A DNA stretch of 64,000 nucleotides from Isochrysis galbana (Eukaryota; Haptophyta; Isochrysidales; Isochrysidaceae), in the NCBI GenBank assembly GCA_018136815.1, contig CM030936.1, positions 1,896,569 to 1,960,568 of the forward strand, given 5' to 3'. The notes under the pieces are model-generated. The model was not told where the DNA came from and made no database searches. It was given only the letters and a program-made list of their open reading frames with translations. Below are positions 32,528-42,228 of the stretch, piece after piece (the first letter of the stretch is position 1; every line of letters begins with the position of its first letter). The position numbers and the translations under genes are program-made.

Positions 32528-33964
32528 CTACAAAAACCGCTTCAGCACCATCGTGTACTCAGCAATCAACGCTTGATACAGCACGTCGAGCTCCGCCTTT
32601 CGCGCTTGCGGATCGCTCATCGCCTTCAGCACCTCCTCGTGCTTTTTGTTTAGCCGACGTTTCACATTTAGCCGGAAAGCACGCTTGAGCTCTTCGGCTC
32701 TCGCATTCGCATCCTTATCGTCAGACGAGCTGCCCTGTACAGGAAGCTTACGGATAGCTTCCTCGAGCATTCGAAAAGCCTGCATCTCGTAACACCGAGC
32801 AATCTGCTCCTCGGTGATCCTGAGTGCTTTCCGCGCTACCGCGCGCTGAGTTTCATGAAGCGCTGATCCCGACTCCTCTGGGATTAGAAGGTTGAGCTCT
32901 TGGCAGAGCCGCAAGTCGACAACGTCACGAACGAAGCGGAACGCAGGACAGGGGTCCTCCACAGTAATCTCGACGGCGTTCTGCTCCTTAGCATAGGCAT
33001 ATATGCATCGTAGGAGAGAGGATGCATGGCCCTGGCGGCGATGTGGAGGGAGCACAAGCACTTGACACACCTACGACGAGAAGCAGCGGCGGTGCAGTGT
33101 GAGTTGCATGACCAGGCCACTAGCTCGAGGCGGATCGCAGGAGGGGGCGACGTCCACGGTGCGAGGTGCGAAAGACTGTGCGTAGCACGTGTCTCTCTCT
33201 CAGCGAAGCACCGGCCAGCTCACCTTGAGGACGAGGTGCGCCTGGCCTTGGAGCCATCGGGTGAAGAAGAAGACGCTCGCTGCGGCGACGATCTCGGGCG
33301 CCGGCGAGACTCCTTCTTCGGCGGCGTTCGTAGAGGAGTCTCTTACATTCCAGACAGTGAATAGTCGCCATCGCTCTTCCGTGGGGTCTATTGTAGAATG
33401 CGCGTCCACTTCGAAACGGAGCAGCGCCTGTAGGCCGTCATTCAACGCCTTGAGGGCTGGCGAGGATGCGAGCGACTCGCATCGCACTTGAGACTGGTAG
33501 ACCGCTCCCACTTTTGAGCTAGCGTTGGGTGCGTACGCCCCGACAATCGGGCCATAGACAGAGAGGTCGGCCTCAGTCAGCGGGCCGCCGAGGAGCACGC
33601 CGTCCGCCTCGCGCTCGACCTCAGGAAGCTGCGCAGCGAGCGCGAACATTGCGTCGCCAACCGCACCCTCCATCTCCCTATCGCAGCGCACGTGGAGCTT
33701 GAGGTTAGTTGGGCCGTACAGCACGTCGATCCGCAGGGGCCGCTGGCTCTCCGGCAGCGCAATCGCCTCGTCCTCGAAGTACTGGTGCAGGAAGGCCGGT
33801 GTGTGGCCCTCGCTGCTCTCCCCCGCCCGCACGAGCCTCACCACCTCCTGTGCGTGGACGAAGCGGGCTGGGTCGCGCTCCCACGGCGGTAGATTTGCCA
33901 CAGCCTCCGAACCCTCGCCCTCCTCTTCGCGGGGACGCTTACCACTGCGCGCCTCTAACGACAT
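32528..33964 (-). CDS. HAT1: Histone acetyltransferase type B catalytic subunit
   Basis: Two exons (33964-33224, 33070-32528) with a 153-bp GTGAGC...GTAG intron give 427 aa. ATG 33964 (MSLEARSGKRPREEE) is preceded on the sense strand by a C-run leader. The N-terminal domain has FLHQYFEDEAIALPE and ad hoc strands (RIDVLYGPTNLKLHV). The GNAT core spans the intron: FFFTRWLQGQAHLVLK then QVLVLPPHRRQGHASSLL, with the acetyl-CoA loop R-R-Q-G-H-A, followed by ITVEDPCPAFRFVRDVVDL, the most specific HAT1 signature. The helical C-terminus ends LIAEYTMVLKRFL. HAT1 acetylates newly made histone H4 (K5/K12) before chromatin assembly, normally with an Rbap46/48-type WD40 partner. Confidence 0.95.
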
Positions 33965-34603
33965 CCGCGCCGAGGGGTTCCACACCCACCACGCCGGGGG
34001 GGGGGGGGGGGGGGGGGGGCAGCGCAGGGTGGGGAAATGGCGGGAAGAGACCGTCAGTGTCTGCATATGCGGATGCAGATTTATAGTAAAGACTGAAAAG
34101 AAAAAGAGTGGAATTGTGGAATTGCTCATTTTCATTGGTGCTTTTTTTGGAATTGGTGCCCCCGATTTCGTCTAAAAAAACACCTGAAGATTCAGGGCTG
34201 CTACACCTACCATCGTCCGACTTTTAACGCCTTCTGTCCGACGCCGCCCCTATTCCCGTCACTCCTCCTCTTCCCTTTCCCCCCTTCGTTCCTTTGTCTT
34301 CGGTTTCCGGGGTGCGGCCCAGGTGCCAGGTGCACTTTCTTGGCAGGAGGGCCTTGTGTGTTATGTGTTACGTGTTGCTGGCCTCCGTAGCGGTGTTGAT
34401 TTCCTTTGCGTCTGTGGTGGTTGCTCGCTCGGCTTATGTCAAGCTTCTCGGATTATGGGCGACAGGATTTTCTCTGGGGCGTCGTGTCGTGCTGCGTTCG
34501 AATGTTGCTAGTTGCTAGGTGTGCGCGTGGGCTGTCTGCGGGGCGGACTATGTGTTCTTTGATTCTGTCAACGAGGTCCGCATCAGGTGTTCTACTCCGA
34601 GTT
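33965..34603. other. HAT1 5' flank with G18 run; no further gene
   Basis: A G-run at about 34000-34019 is C-rich on the HAT1 sense strand. The DNA from 34300-34600 is GT-rich and may be 3' untranslated sequence of an old LINE copy (see the fragment at 35408-35623). Confidence 0.45.
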
Positions 34604-35402
34604 TTTTGGCTAGGTTTAAATAAATAAACCTTTTAATAGTCTCACCGCACACGCGGCCGTGGACCGTGGACCCTCTACTTTCTACTCACGTAGGAAACTT
34701 TCTACACCCCCACTCCCCCGGCCCTTCTCCCCCCGCCATAAGGCGACTCCCCCCGTGCACTACTAGGGGGATAGGGGTGAAGGGCTTAGATATGGTCCGG
34801 TGGCCCGCGCCCCCCCCGGTGATCATTCCCCCCCTTCCTCCTGTGTCTCCGAGTGGGCGGCGTCCTCAGCCCCGACTTATCCTGTAAACAAGTGCGGGAC
34901 TTACCTCTTTTTCGGTGAGCGGAGCTCTCGCTCCGCCCACCCCCTTCTCCGCGCTCTCTCTCCCCTCTCCTGCGGCACGCGCGATGGCGCGCCTGCGGCA
35001 GGCCTGCAGCTGCCCCTGGCGACCCCTGGAGGCTCCTGGAGGCCAGCTCTGGGGGCAGAGGAGGCTGGGCTGGGCCCTGGCCTCCCCTGCCTCTCCCTCG
35101 CTGGCGCTCCCGAGCCTCTGGGGCCGCCAATCTGCACCTGTCTGCCTGTCGACCAGGGGGGGAGGGGGGATTGGAGCGATGGGCTGGCCACGAGGGGCCA
35201 GGACGAGCGAGACAGGCGTGCCTGTCAGTGGGAGAGTGGGTCAGCAGGGCAGTGGCAGTGGCCTCCTGGCAAGCCATCAGGCTTGCCAGGAGGATGGGTG
35301 GTTCCTCCCCCACGGCAGGGGAGGAGTGGAGAGAGAGGGGGGCTCGTGCCCCCCCATGGGCGAACCAAGTATAAACTTAGTTGTTTTTGGGCCTAGGTTT
35401 AA
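34604..35402 (-). mobile_element. SINE-like element R1 with imperfect target duplication
   Basis: The element proper is about 34620-35383, minus orientation: its head (caactaagtttatacttggt) is at the right and its tail (gtgagactattaaaagg) at the left. Flanks carry tttttggctaggtttaa (34604-34619) and tttttgggcctaggtttaa (35384-35402), a target duplication differing by two bases. It contains the conserved hairpin block near 34880-34920 and no convincing gene. The tail resembles the LINE 3' end (gcgagaatattaaaagg). Confidence 0.8.
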
Positions 35403-35407
35403 GACTT

Positions 35408-35623
35408 CTACGCTTGGTAGTAGTTTGTCGTCTTTAAAGAGTCTTTGTCTGTAGTGAAGATCGGCCTCAGGTCGTTTACATCTATCCTTTTGCTTTCGGC
35501 TGTCTTCCCATGCCCGCCTGGGCGGTTCTTGAAGAGTCGGTTGTGTTTGCGAAGAGCAAAGCTCTCCTGATGGCTGAGGGGGAGGGCACGAGGCGCCTCC
35601 CCCATGTGCCATGTGAAAACCAA
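35408..35623 (-). mobile_element. LINE ORF2 C-terminal fragment, diverged
   Basis: A minus-strand frame ends with LRPIFTTDKDSLKTTNYY, which aligns in spacing with the end of the 45.9-kb LINE ORF (LSAPIFTEDDKGKLVMNDN). It lies between the inverted elements R1 and R2, suggesting R1 landed in an old LINE 3' end. The similarity is short and the call tentative. Confidence 0.4.
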
Positions 35624-35729
35624 GTATAAAAACTTAGTTGGTCAGTCATCATAAAAGTAGAGAGTCGATCGCGGATGCGCACACGCCGCCCGCCGCCGCG
35701 AACTTCCGCCTTTACGCCGGCTGCACCAT

Positions 35730-36513
35730 ATGTAGTGGGTAGTGGCAACTAAGTTTATACTTGGTTCGCCCATGGGGGGGGCACGAGCCCCCCTCTCTCT
35801 CCACTCCTCCCCTGCCGTGGGGGAGGAACCACCCATCCTCCTGGCATGCCTGATGGCTTGCCAGGAGGCCACTGCCCTGCTGACCCACTCTCCCACTGAC
35901 AGGCACGCCTGGATCGCTCGTCCTGGCCCCTCGTGGCCAGCCCATCGCTCCAACCCCCTCTCCCCCCCTGTTCGACAGGCAGACAGGTGCAGACTGGGGG
36001 CCCCAGAGGCTCAGGAGCGCCAGCGAGGGAGAGGCAGGGGAGGCCAGGGCCTAGCCCCAGCCTCCTCTGCCCCCTGAGCTGGCCTCCAGGAGCCTCCAGG
36101 GGGCGCCAGCAAGCAGCTGCAGGCCTGGCGCAGGCACGCCATCGCGCGTGCCGCAGGAGAGAGGAGAGGGAGCGCGGAGAAGGGGGTGGGCGGAGCGAGA
36201 GCTCCGCCCACCGAAAAATATGTAAGTCCCGCACCTGTTTACAGGAGAAGTCGGGACTTAGGACGCCGCCAGCCCGGTAGGCGTAGGAGGAGAAGGGGAG
36301 AACGGATCACCGGGGGGGGGCGCGGGCCACCGACCATATCTAAGCCCTTTTCCCCTATCCCCCTAGTAGTGCACGGGGGGAGTCGCCTGATGGCGGGGGG
36401 GAAAGGGCCGGCGGAGTGGGGGTGTAGAAAGTTTTGCTGCGTGAGTAGAAAGTAGAGGGTCCACGGCCGCGTGTGCGGTGAGACTATTAAGAAATTAATG
36501 TAGTGGGTAGTGG
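35730..36513 (+). mobile_element. SINE-like element R2, 752 bp with 16-bp target duplication
   Basis: atgtagtgggtagtgg is repeated exactly at 35730-35745 and 36498-36513. Between them is a complete 752-bp copy: head caactaagtttatacttggt, GC-rich body with palindromic words, nested hairpin at about 36222-36260 (agtcccgc...cctgtttacagg...cgggact), ctagtagtgcacggggggag, and tail ggtgagactattaagaaatt. Exact duplications and a LINE-like tail indicate retroposition. There is no coding capacity that I would defend. Confidence 0.87.
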
Positions 36514-36925
36514 GGTGGATCCGCCATCTGGGCTTACATTCGCCACAACACACAACACGACCTTTAATAATTACTACGACGTTGCCCGACCGATAGAAAT
36601 GATAGTCCCCCTCATCGTCATCGGTGCGCTCTTCACGAGATGGTGCCACCTGAGGTCCAACTTTTCTCACACCCGCATCCCATCAGCCTAGAGACGGAGC
36701 ACTCTAAGGCTAAGGCCTTGCGGTCGCCCAAAGCCTCACTAGCTTGTCGTTGTAAGCCTATCAATACTCTAAACAAAAGGCAAGCGGGTCCAGGCCCCAA
36801 GCGCATCCTCCTCCCACCATGCTGACGACGGTGTTCTCACAATGACAACGGGACAAAAACTCTTCGTTCGGCTACAGTGTCCGCACTCCTCGTCACAATC
36901 ACACCGCGCTCCAATTCGCAGGATC

Positions 36926-39202
36926 CTATTCATCGCCAAACAATAAGGCATGGGCATTGGGCGCCACAGTCACCGCGGTGCCGCCAGGACCTACAACACC
37001 GTGTTGCTCATAGGAAGGCGGGGCGCTGGCCCCGCGATCGCCACCATCCCCATACCGCTCAGAGATCTCCTGTGGCATGCCAGCTGTGCCCATCGCATGC
37101 GCCAGTCCAGGAGGTGTCCCATAGAAGCCCGTCGGGTGCATCGGGAAGCCGGGCGGTGCGCTCGCACCCCCGGGGCCCATTAGTGCGCATGGCGGATGGT
37201 TCCAGCCGCATGAACCTATTGGCATCGGCATCGCCGCTAAGCTGCGCGCGCCCTCAGTCGATGGCATGTTCATCGGCAACTGCATGGGCAAGCGGTACGG
37301 AAACGTAGGCGGCCGCTCCATTGCCACCACGGACGACGTCTCGGTGGCAACAGGCGTCGGCATGCGAGGAGGCAGCTGATGCTGCCGCTGGCCTTCAGAC
37401 CGCGCCGCTTGCAGCGCGCGAGCGATGGTGCCTTTGCCCTCCTTCGCCCCCTTGGGCAGCGGCGGCCGCCGAGCCGCCACGTAGCTGCTGATTTGGGTAC
37501 GGTTCCCGGGCTGTGCACTGCGCACTTGCCGCGGCGGTGGCGGTGGCGGGAGCGGACGCGATGGCTTTGGCGGCTTTCGCTGCATGGGGTTCCGAGCCTC
37601 CTCCTCGCAGAGCTTGCAGCTCACGAGACCGTGCCGCTTGCAAGGAGGCTCGTCTGGGTAGAGCCCATGGTGATGCGCTGCCTCGCGGGTGGCCGCTCGA
37701 AGCCGTTGCACGACTGCTGCCGCAGATTGAGCGCGCGGCGGCGCAGAGACTGTCGAGTGTCCTCGCGAAGCGACGGATAAGCAGGAGGCAGTCTCTGCAT
37801 CTTCATTAGCCGCCCTGCGAGCTCGGAACTGCGCTAGTTTCGCGTCCAGTCGGTCTAGAGACGCTTCGAGCTTGCGCTCGAGCATGAGATGCTCCTGCTC
37901 CTGTTGACGTGACACAGCGCGACTACTCACGGCCGCCTCAAACGCATCCCCCACCGGCCCCAACGAACGCTGCGCCTTCTCCCTCGCCGGCCGGTCAGAC
38001 GCCTCGCTTCTGCGCAGCTGCGCCGCCGCTAGGACCCCGCGCGTGCCGGCCATCCCAGCATCGCTCGCGGCGCGACGTGCCTCGCCCTTAGCCCCGGCGA
38101 GCCGTGCTGCCGTCGGCTTGGCAGTGGGAATGGCTTGACCCGAAGTTGGAGTCGTTAGTGCGGCACAGCGCGGGGCTGTGGCCGTGGACGACGAGACGCT
38201 CGTCGTGGGCGGTCTGCTCAGTTTCTCCGGCATCGCCCTAGGCTCGCGGTACTCGAATGGCTCGTCCGGCTGAGATGTTGCACGTGCAGACGCCCTCGCT
38301 GCTGAGGACGAGGCTACAGACGAGGTAGTTCCAGACGGTGTGGCGGTTCGCCGAGCTTGCAGCGACATGTCAGCGTGAGCGAGCTTGGCGCCGACCGTAG
38401 AGGCCGAAGCCAGCTTGTTGGACGCCTGTCTCTCGGCATAGTGGAAGAGATCCATGCTCGTCTCCGCTTCCAATGTCCTCCCAAGAGTTGCATCTAAGTC
38501 GTGCTGCGCATGCGGCGCCCCTCCACCTTGCAGAAGAGAAGCAGGCTCCACATTGACTGGTGGCGGCCTACGGGACCGCGTCTGCTTGGAGCGTGCTGCC
38601 GCGAGCACAGCGTCGGCGGCGGCGTCGAACGGGTCGTCTTCCTGCAATGGCACTGTGGCGTCGGTGACAGAATCCTCCATACCGCTATAGTACTGCTCAT
38701 CTGGCTCGCCATCTAAGTCCTCCTCGATCTCCTCAGCGTCCCGATACTCATGGCCGTGCCTGTACGCGTCATGGCCCCGAGGGCCATGGCCGGACTTGCC
38801 AGATGACCTGTGCCGAGCGCCCCTGGCCTCACGCAGCCGGCCGGGAACGGCGGCGGCAGCGTGATGTTGGTACGCATGCCCTGGCCGGCATTCGCCGGTC
38901 TGCACGAGCTTGGCTCCAGCGGCGGTGGTGGCCTGGCTGAGCGCGGATGGAGACGGGCTATCGAGCCGCACGTGCTGCAGCGCCTGATGTGCCTGGAGGC
39001 TCGGCTTGTACGGCCTGACTGGGCTTGTATGCTCCGACTGTGCTGCCGAAGCAGGCGGGCCGCCAACATTGAGTGCGCTCATGAGGTCAGCTATGCGGCG
39101 GTCTCGCTCGCTCTCGGGCGCCGCGGCCGGCCCGCCCCGCGCTTCTGCCTCGTCCGCCAGCTGCAGCTGCGCGAGCGCGACCGCCTCGCGGTGGCGGCGC
39201 AT
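36926..39202 (-). CDS. Unknown disordered protein with CxxH-CxxC zinc-like motif
   Basis: An uninterrupted 758-aa frame starts at ATG 39202, just inside a sense-strand C-run leader. The N-terminus is helical (REAVALAQLQLADEAEARGG), then mostly Pro/Ala/Ser/Arg-rich and disordered, with an acidic stretch (DAEEIEEDLDGEPDEQ), a predicted coiled coil (QEQEHLMLERKLEASLDRLD) around residues 430-460, and a C-x2-H-x4-C-x2-C cluster (CKRHGLVSCKLC, residues 521-532). The C-terminus is Pro/Gly/Met-rich (PTGFYGTPPGLAHAMG). Composition and frame length support coding; no family is recognised. The coiled coil plus short zinc cluster would suit a centrosomal or ciliary component (inference). Confidence 0.6.
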   Translation of the reverse strand: MRRHREAVALAQLQLADEAEARGGPAAAPESERDRRIADLMSALNVGGPPASAAQSEHTSPVRPYKPSLQAHQALQHVRLDSPSPSALSQATTAAGAKLVQTGECRPGHAYQHHAAAAVPGRLREARGARHRSSGKSGHGPRGHDAYRHGHEYRDAEEIEEDLDGEPDEQYYSGMEDSVTDATVPLQEDDPFDAAADAVLAAARSKQTRSRRPPPVNVEPASLLQGGGAPHAQHDLDATLGRTLEAETSMDLFHYAERQASNKLASASTVGAKLAHADMSLQARRTATPSGTTSSVASSSAARASARATSQPDEPFEYREPRAMPEKLSRPPTTSVSSSTATAPRCAALTTPTSGQAIPTAKPTAARLAGAKGEARRAASDAGMAGTRGVLAAAQLRRSEASDRPAREKAQRSLGPVGDAFEAAVSSRAVSRQQEQEHLMLERKLEASLDRLDAKLAQFRARRAANEDAETASCLSVASRGHSTVSAPPRAQSAAAVVQRLRAATREAAHHHGLYPDEPPCKRHGLVSCKLCEEEARNPMQRKPPKPSRPLPPPPPPRQVRSAQPGNRTQISSYVAARRPPLPKGAKEGKGTIARALQAARSEGQRQHQLPPRMPTPVATETSSVVAMERPPTFPYRLPMQLPMNMPSTEGARSLAAMPMPIGSCGWNHPPCALMGPGGASAPPGFPMHPTGFYGTPPGLAHAMGTAGMPQEISERYGDGGDRGASAPPSYEQHGVVGPGGTAVTVAPNAHALLFGDE

Positions 39203-39410
39203 CGGGCAGTCGATGGGGAGAGGGAGAGCGCGGGGGGGGGGGGGGGGGGGGGGGAGACGTTGGGGCTGGGGGCCGCGCGGCGGCGCCGGAGGAGAGAGAG
39301 GCCGAGGTGAAGGTTATTCTCGGTACTCCTACGAGTGTACTCTATGTATATGGTAGGGTACTACTACTTCGGTTGTTGAAGGGTGGAGGAAGGGAAGAAG
39401 AGTTTATAGA

Positions 39411-39518
39411 GGGTTTTTGCAGCGACTCAACGGGGACTCAAGAGTGGCCGAGTCAACAGGCTTGATTCCCCGTTGACTCGCTGTTGGGTCGCTCTTGCAA
39501 AAGACCAAATCAGACCGC
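39411..39518. mobile_element. About 108-bp MITE-like hairpin element, copy 2
   Basis: It starts agagggtttttgcagcgact and ends gctcttgcaaaagacc. The termini form an inverted repeat (ggGTTTTTGCA against ggtcTTTTGCAA), and inside, cagcgactcaacgggga pairs with tccccgttgactcgctg at 39458-39485. It is related to 31436-31533 and sits about 60 bp before the nuclease gene ATG. Confidence 0.55.
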
Positions 39519-39577
39519 GGAGACCCAACAGAGGGTTTCTCAACCAATCTCGCGCCGCCAGAGCGCGCTGGCCAGCG

Positions 39578-40871
39578 ATGCCCACCCGGCCCTTCACGGC
39601 GCGAGAGCTGGAGGACTGCAGACTGGCCATGTTTCTGGCGCTGGAGGAGCGGAGAGCCAGGGCGCGCAAGAGGGCTCGTGACGGGCCGGACGCCGCCAAA
39701 GATGACTTCTGGGAACTCGCCTTTATGGCGGTGGCAGCGGAGGTGCGAGGTGCTCATGCGGACGACGCGGTCTCGCATAGGGCCCGAGCGGCTCTCCATC
39801 GCAAGGCTGGAGCGGGAGGCTGCAGCAGCTGGCGGTGGCGACGGCGTGCTCACGCGCGACGTCTACGCGCGCTTTGGCGTGCGCCTCGTCGACCTGCGAC
39901 GCTTCGTGGACGCGTTGGACATGCCTCCAGGCATGCGTCTACGTGGTCGCCATGTGATGAGTGGCGAGGAAGCTGTTCTCATCACCCTACGCAGATTTAA
40001 GCACGCAGGTGAATAGCCACGCCTGCGCCTGTGCACACGCGTGTCTGCCTTCCCATCTGCCCCCTTCCCTCTCACTCCTCGCCTCGTCTCCCAATCCCGT
40101 GCTGCAGGTAGTGCGGCGGCACTCACATGGGAGTTGGGCCGCAGTGAAGCGGCCATCAGCGCAGCGCATGCTGCAGTGGTAGAGCACATTCACACAAGGT
40201 TCCCCCATCTCCTAGATTCCCGTAGCTTTTCTGCGTTTGCCCCCCTGTTCCCAAGGTTTGCGGGCGCCTTTGTGGAAGCAGGGGTTCCATTGCCCAACCT
40301 GGTCGGCTTCATTGATGGGAAGTTGTGGAAGGTAGCCCGTCCCGTTCGAGCACAGCCTGTGTTGTACTCAGGACATAAAAGGTGCCATGGAGTGAAAATT
40401 CAAGGTGTTGTGTTTCCCAATGGCATCCAGCCTTGGCCGTACGGTCCTATCGATGGGTCGCGCCATGATTCTTTTGTGCTGCAGGCATCAGGATTGATAC
40501 CAATCATGCACCGACTGTGCACCAGTGCTGGACGCACGTTCGTCTTGTTCGGCGACTCCGCTTTCCCAATGTCACCATACCTTTACCGCATGTACCGTGG
40601 GAACATGCCTCCATGGCAGGCTTTCTTCAACAGAGTGTTGGCACCCCATCGCGTCAGTGTAGAATGGGGTTTCGGGAAAATCGCCAATTTGTGGCCATGG
40701 ATGGATGTCGCACGTTCACAACAAGTGCTACTCCGCGATGTTGGTGCGTATCTGCGTGTGGCAAATGTGCTTGCAAACATGCACACCTGCTTGTACGGGA
40801 GCATTGTGAGCTCGAAGTTCAAAGTGCACCCTCCCCCTTTGGAGCTGTTCATGGCAGGTGGTCCTTTCTAA
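39578..40871 (+). CDS. PIF/Harbinger-type DDE nuclease (HARBI1-like transposase or derived gene)
   Basis: The main exon pair joins at a 99-bp intron 40009-40107 (GTGAAT...GCAG). The N-terminal part has DLRRFVDALDMPPGMRLRG and MSGEEAVLITLRRF, then LGRSEAAISAAHAAV, as in Harbinger nucleases. The DDE_4 catalytic core is complete: FIDGK (first D), GPIDGSRHDS (second D), FGDSAFP and VEWGFGKI (E). Frame 39578-39749 (FTARELEDCRLAMFLALEER) must shift frame near 39750-39780; either a 31-bp GTG...TAG intron or an indel does this. It is single-copy in the window, with intact catalytic residues and an ordinary intron, so it could be a recent transposon or a domesticated HARBI1-type gene; no matching inverted repeat was found 3' of it. 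Confidence 0.8.
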
Positions 40872-41164
40872 AATCATAGCCATGTCATGTTAATTTTAAT
40901 TTCGTGCTCATTTTGCGCCCTCCGCACATGCTTTTCGCGCTTTTCTTCAACAACAACAACCCTTGCGCACTCACTCCCACCCTCGCTCCCGTTCTCGCCA
41001 TGTCCGCTTCATCGCCTCGCCCTGCCTCTCCTAAGCCCGCCTCCCTACCCCCTCTGGAGGCGGGTGAGCCCGTCATTGGCTACCCCCCAACTTCCGCCGC
41101 GCCTCTCGCCGCTTCCCTTCCGTCCCCTCTATTCCCATCCGAGGTAGTGGTAACCTCGGATCCG
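40872..41164 (+). mobile_element. Retroelement leader/gag-like start (third copy)
   Basis: After cgcactcactcccaccctcg, ATG 41000 opens MSASSPRPASPKPASLPPLE, the same type of start as at 19890 and on the minus strand at about 27400. It runs for about 55 residues and then into the SINE-like element at about 41165. Confidence 0.55.
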
Positions 41165-41890
41165 TCAGAGCCCCCCCCTCTCTCCACCCCTCCCCCGCTG
41201 TGGGGGAGGAACCACCCATCCTCTTGGCATGCCTTATGGCTTGCCAGGAGCAGACTGCCCTCCTGACCCACTCTCTCTCTCACTCACTCACAGGTCACAG
41301 GCTCGCCCAATTCGCCCGTCCTGGCCTGTCGACTATCGAGGTCGAGGCCAGCCCCAGCCCATTGCTCCAACCCCCTTTCCCCCCCTTGGTCGACAGGCTG
41401 ACAGGTGCAGCGTGGGGGCCCCAGAGGCTCAGGAGCGCCAGCAAGGGAGAGGCAGGGGAGGCCAGAGGCCAGGGCCCGGCACCAGCCTCCTTTGCCCCCT
41501 GAGCTGGCCTCTAGGACTAGGAGTCCTAGGAGCATCCAGGGGTTGCCAGAGGGCGCAGTTGGAGGCCTGCCGCACGCGCACAGGCGCGCCATCGCGCGTG
41601 CCGCAGGAGAGGGGAGAGAGGAGAGAGAGCAGCAAGAGCTCCGCCCACCGGCGAAAAATTGCGTAAGTCCCGCGCCTGTTTACAGGATAGGTCGGGACCG
41701 AGGCCGCCGCCTACCCGGAGACACAGGGGGAAGGTGGGGAATGATCACGGGGGGGGGGGGGGCACCGGACCATATCTAAGCCCTTCACCTTCACCCCTAT
41801 CCCCCCCTAGTTGTGCACGGGGGGAGTCGCCTAATAGCGGGAGGGGAAGGGCCGGGGGAGTGGGGGTGTAGAAAGTTTTTGCTGCGTGAG
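41165..41890 (+). mobile_element. SINE-like element R3 (5'-truncated head)
   Basis: It is collinear with R2 from gggggaggaaccacccatcc (41203) through the hairpin block (41665-41695), ctagttgtgcacggggggag (41809) and gtagaaagtttttgctgcgt. The first about 30 bp of the element are absent and the tail departs at about 41890. No target duplication is evident. Confidence 0.82.
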
Positions 41891-42228
41891 AAGATTGATT
41901 TTATTAAACGGTTTAATATAAACGGCCAAAGACAAGCACGCGGCCAAGGCTCACACTCATGCCACATTGTTGCAGCAGTGCACATATGTAGCGCAGATCA
42001 TCGCTAGAGTCGGTGTGAAGCATTGAAGAGCGACGAGAAGCTCTCGAGCAGTTAATCAAGCATGCAAGGCTACGATGCGATGCCTTGTGAGTCTGAGCAC
42101 GGACCAACCAAGATGAAAACTTTTTTTGCATGGGAGCTCATATCGTGTTGGTGTGTGATTGATGGGTCTCTAGGCTAGGTGACGGCATCCACACGATGAG
42201 GAACGCCTCCAAGACGGCAGCGATCGCA
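41891..42228. other. Intergenic, no supported gene
   Basis: AT-richer 3' flank of the FAD-oxidoreductase gene; nothing recognised. Confidence 0.4.

Noticed and set aside
34800..35396. Long open frame of about 200 codons inside the SINE-like element, also open in other copies
   Set aside because: GC-rich sequence with several frames open on both strands, no domain, and frame breaks differ among copies; better explained as a non-coding retroposon.
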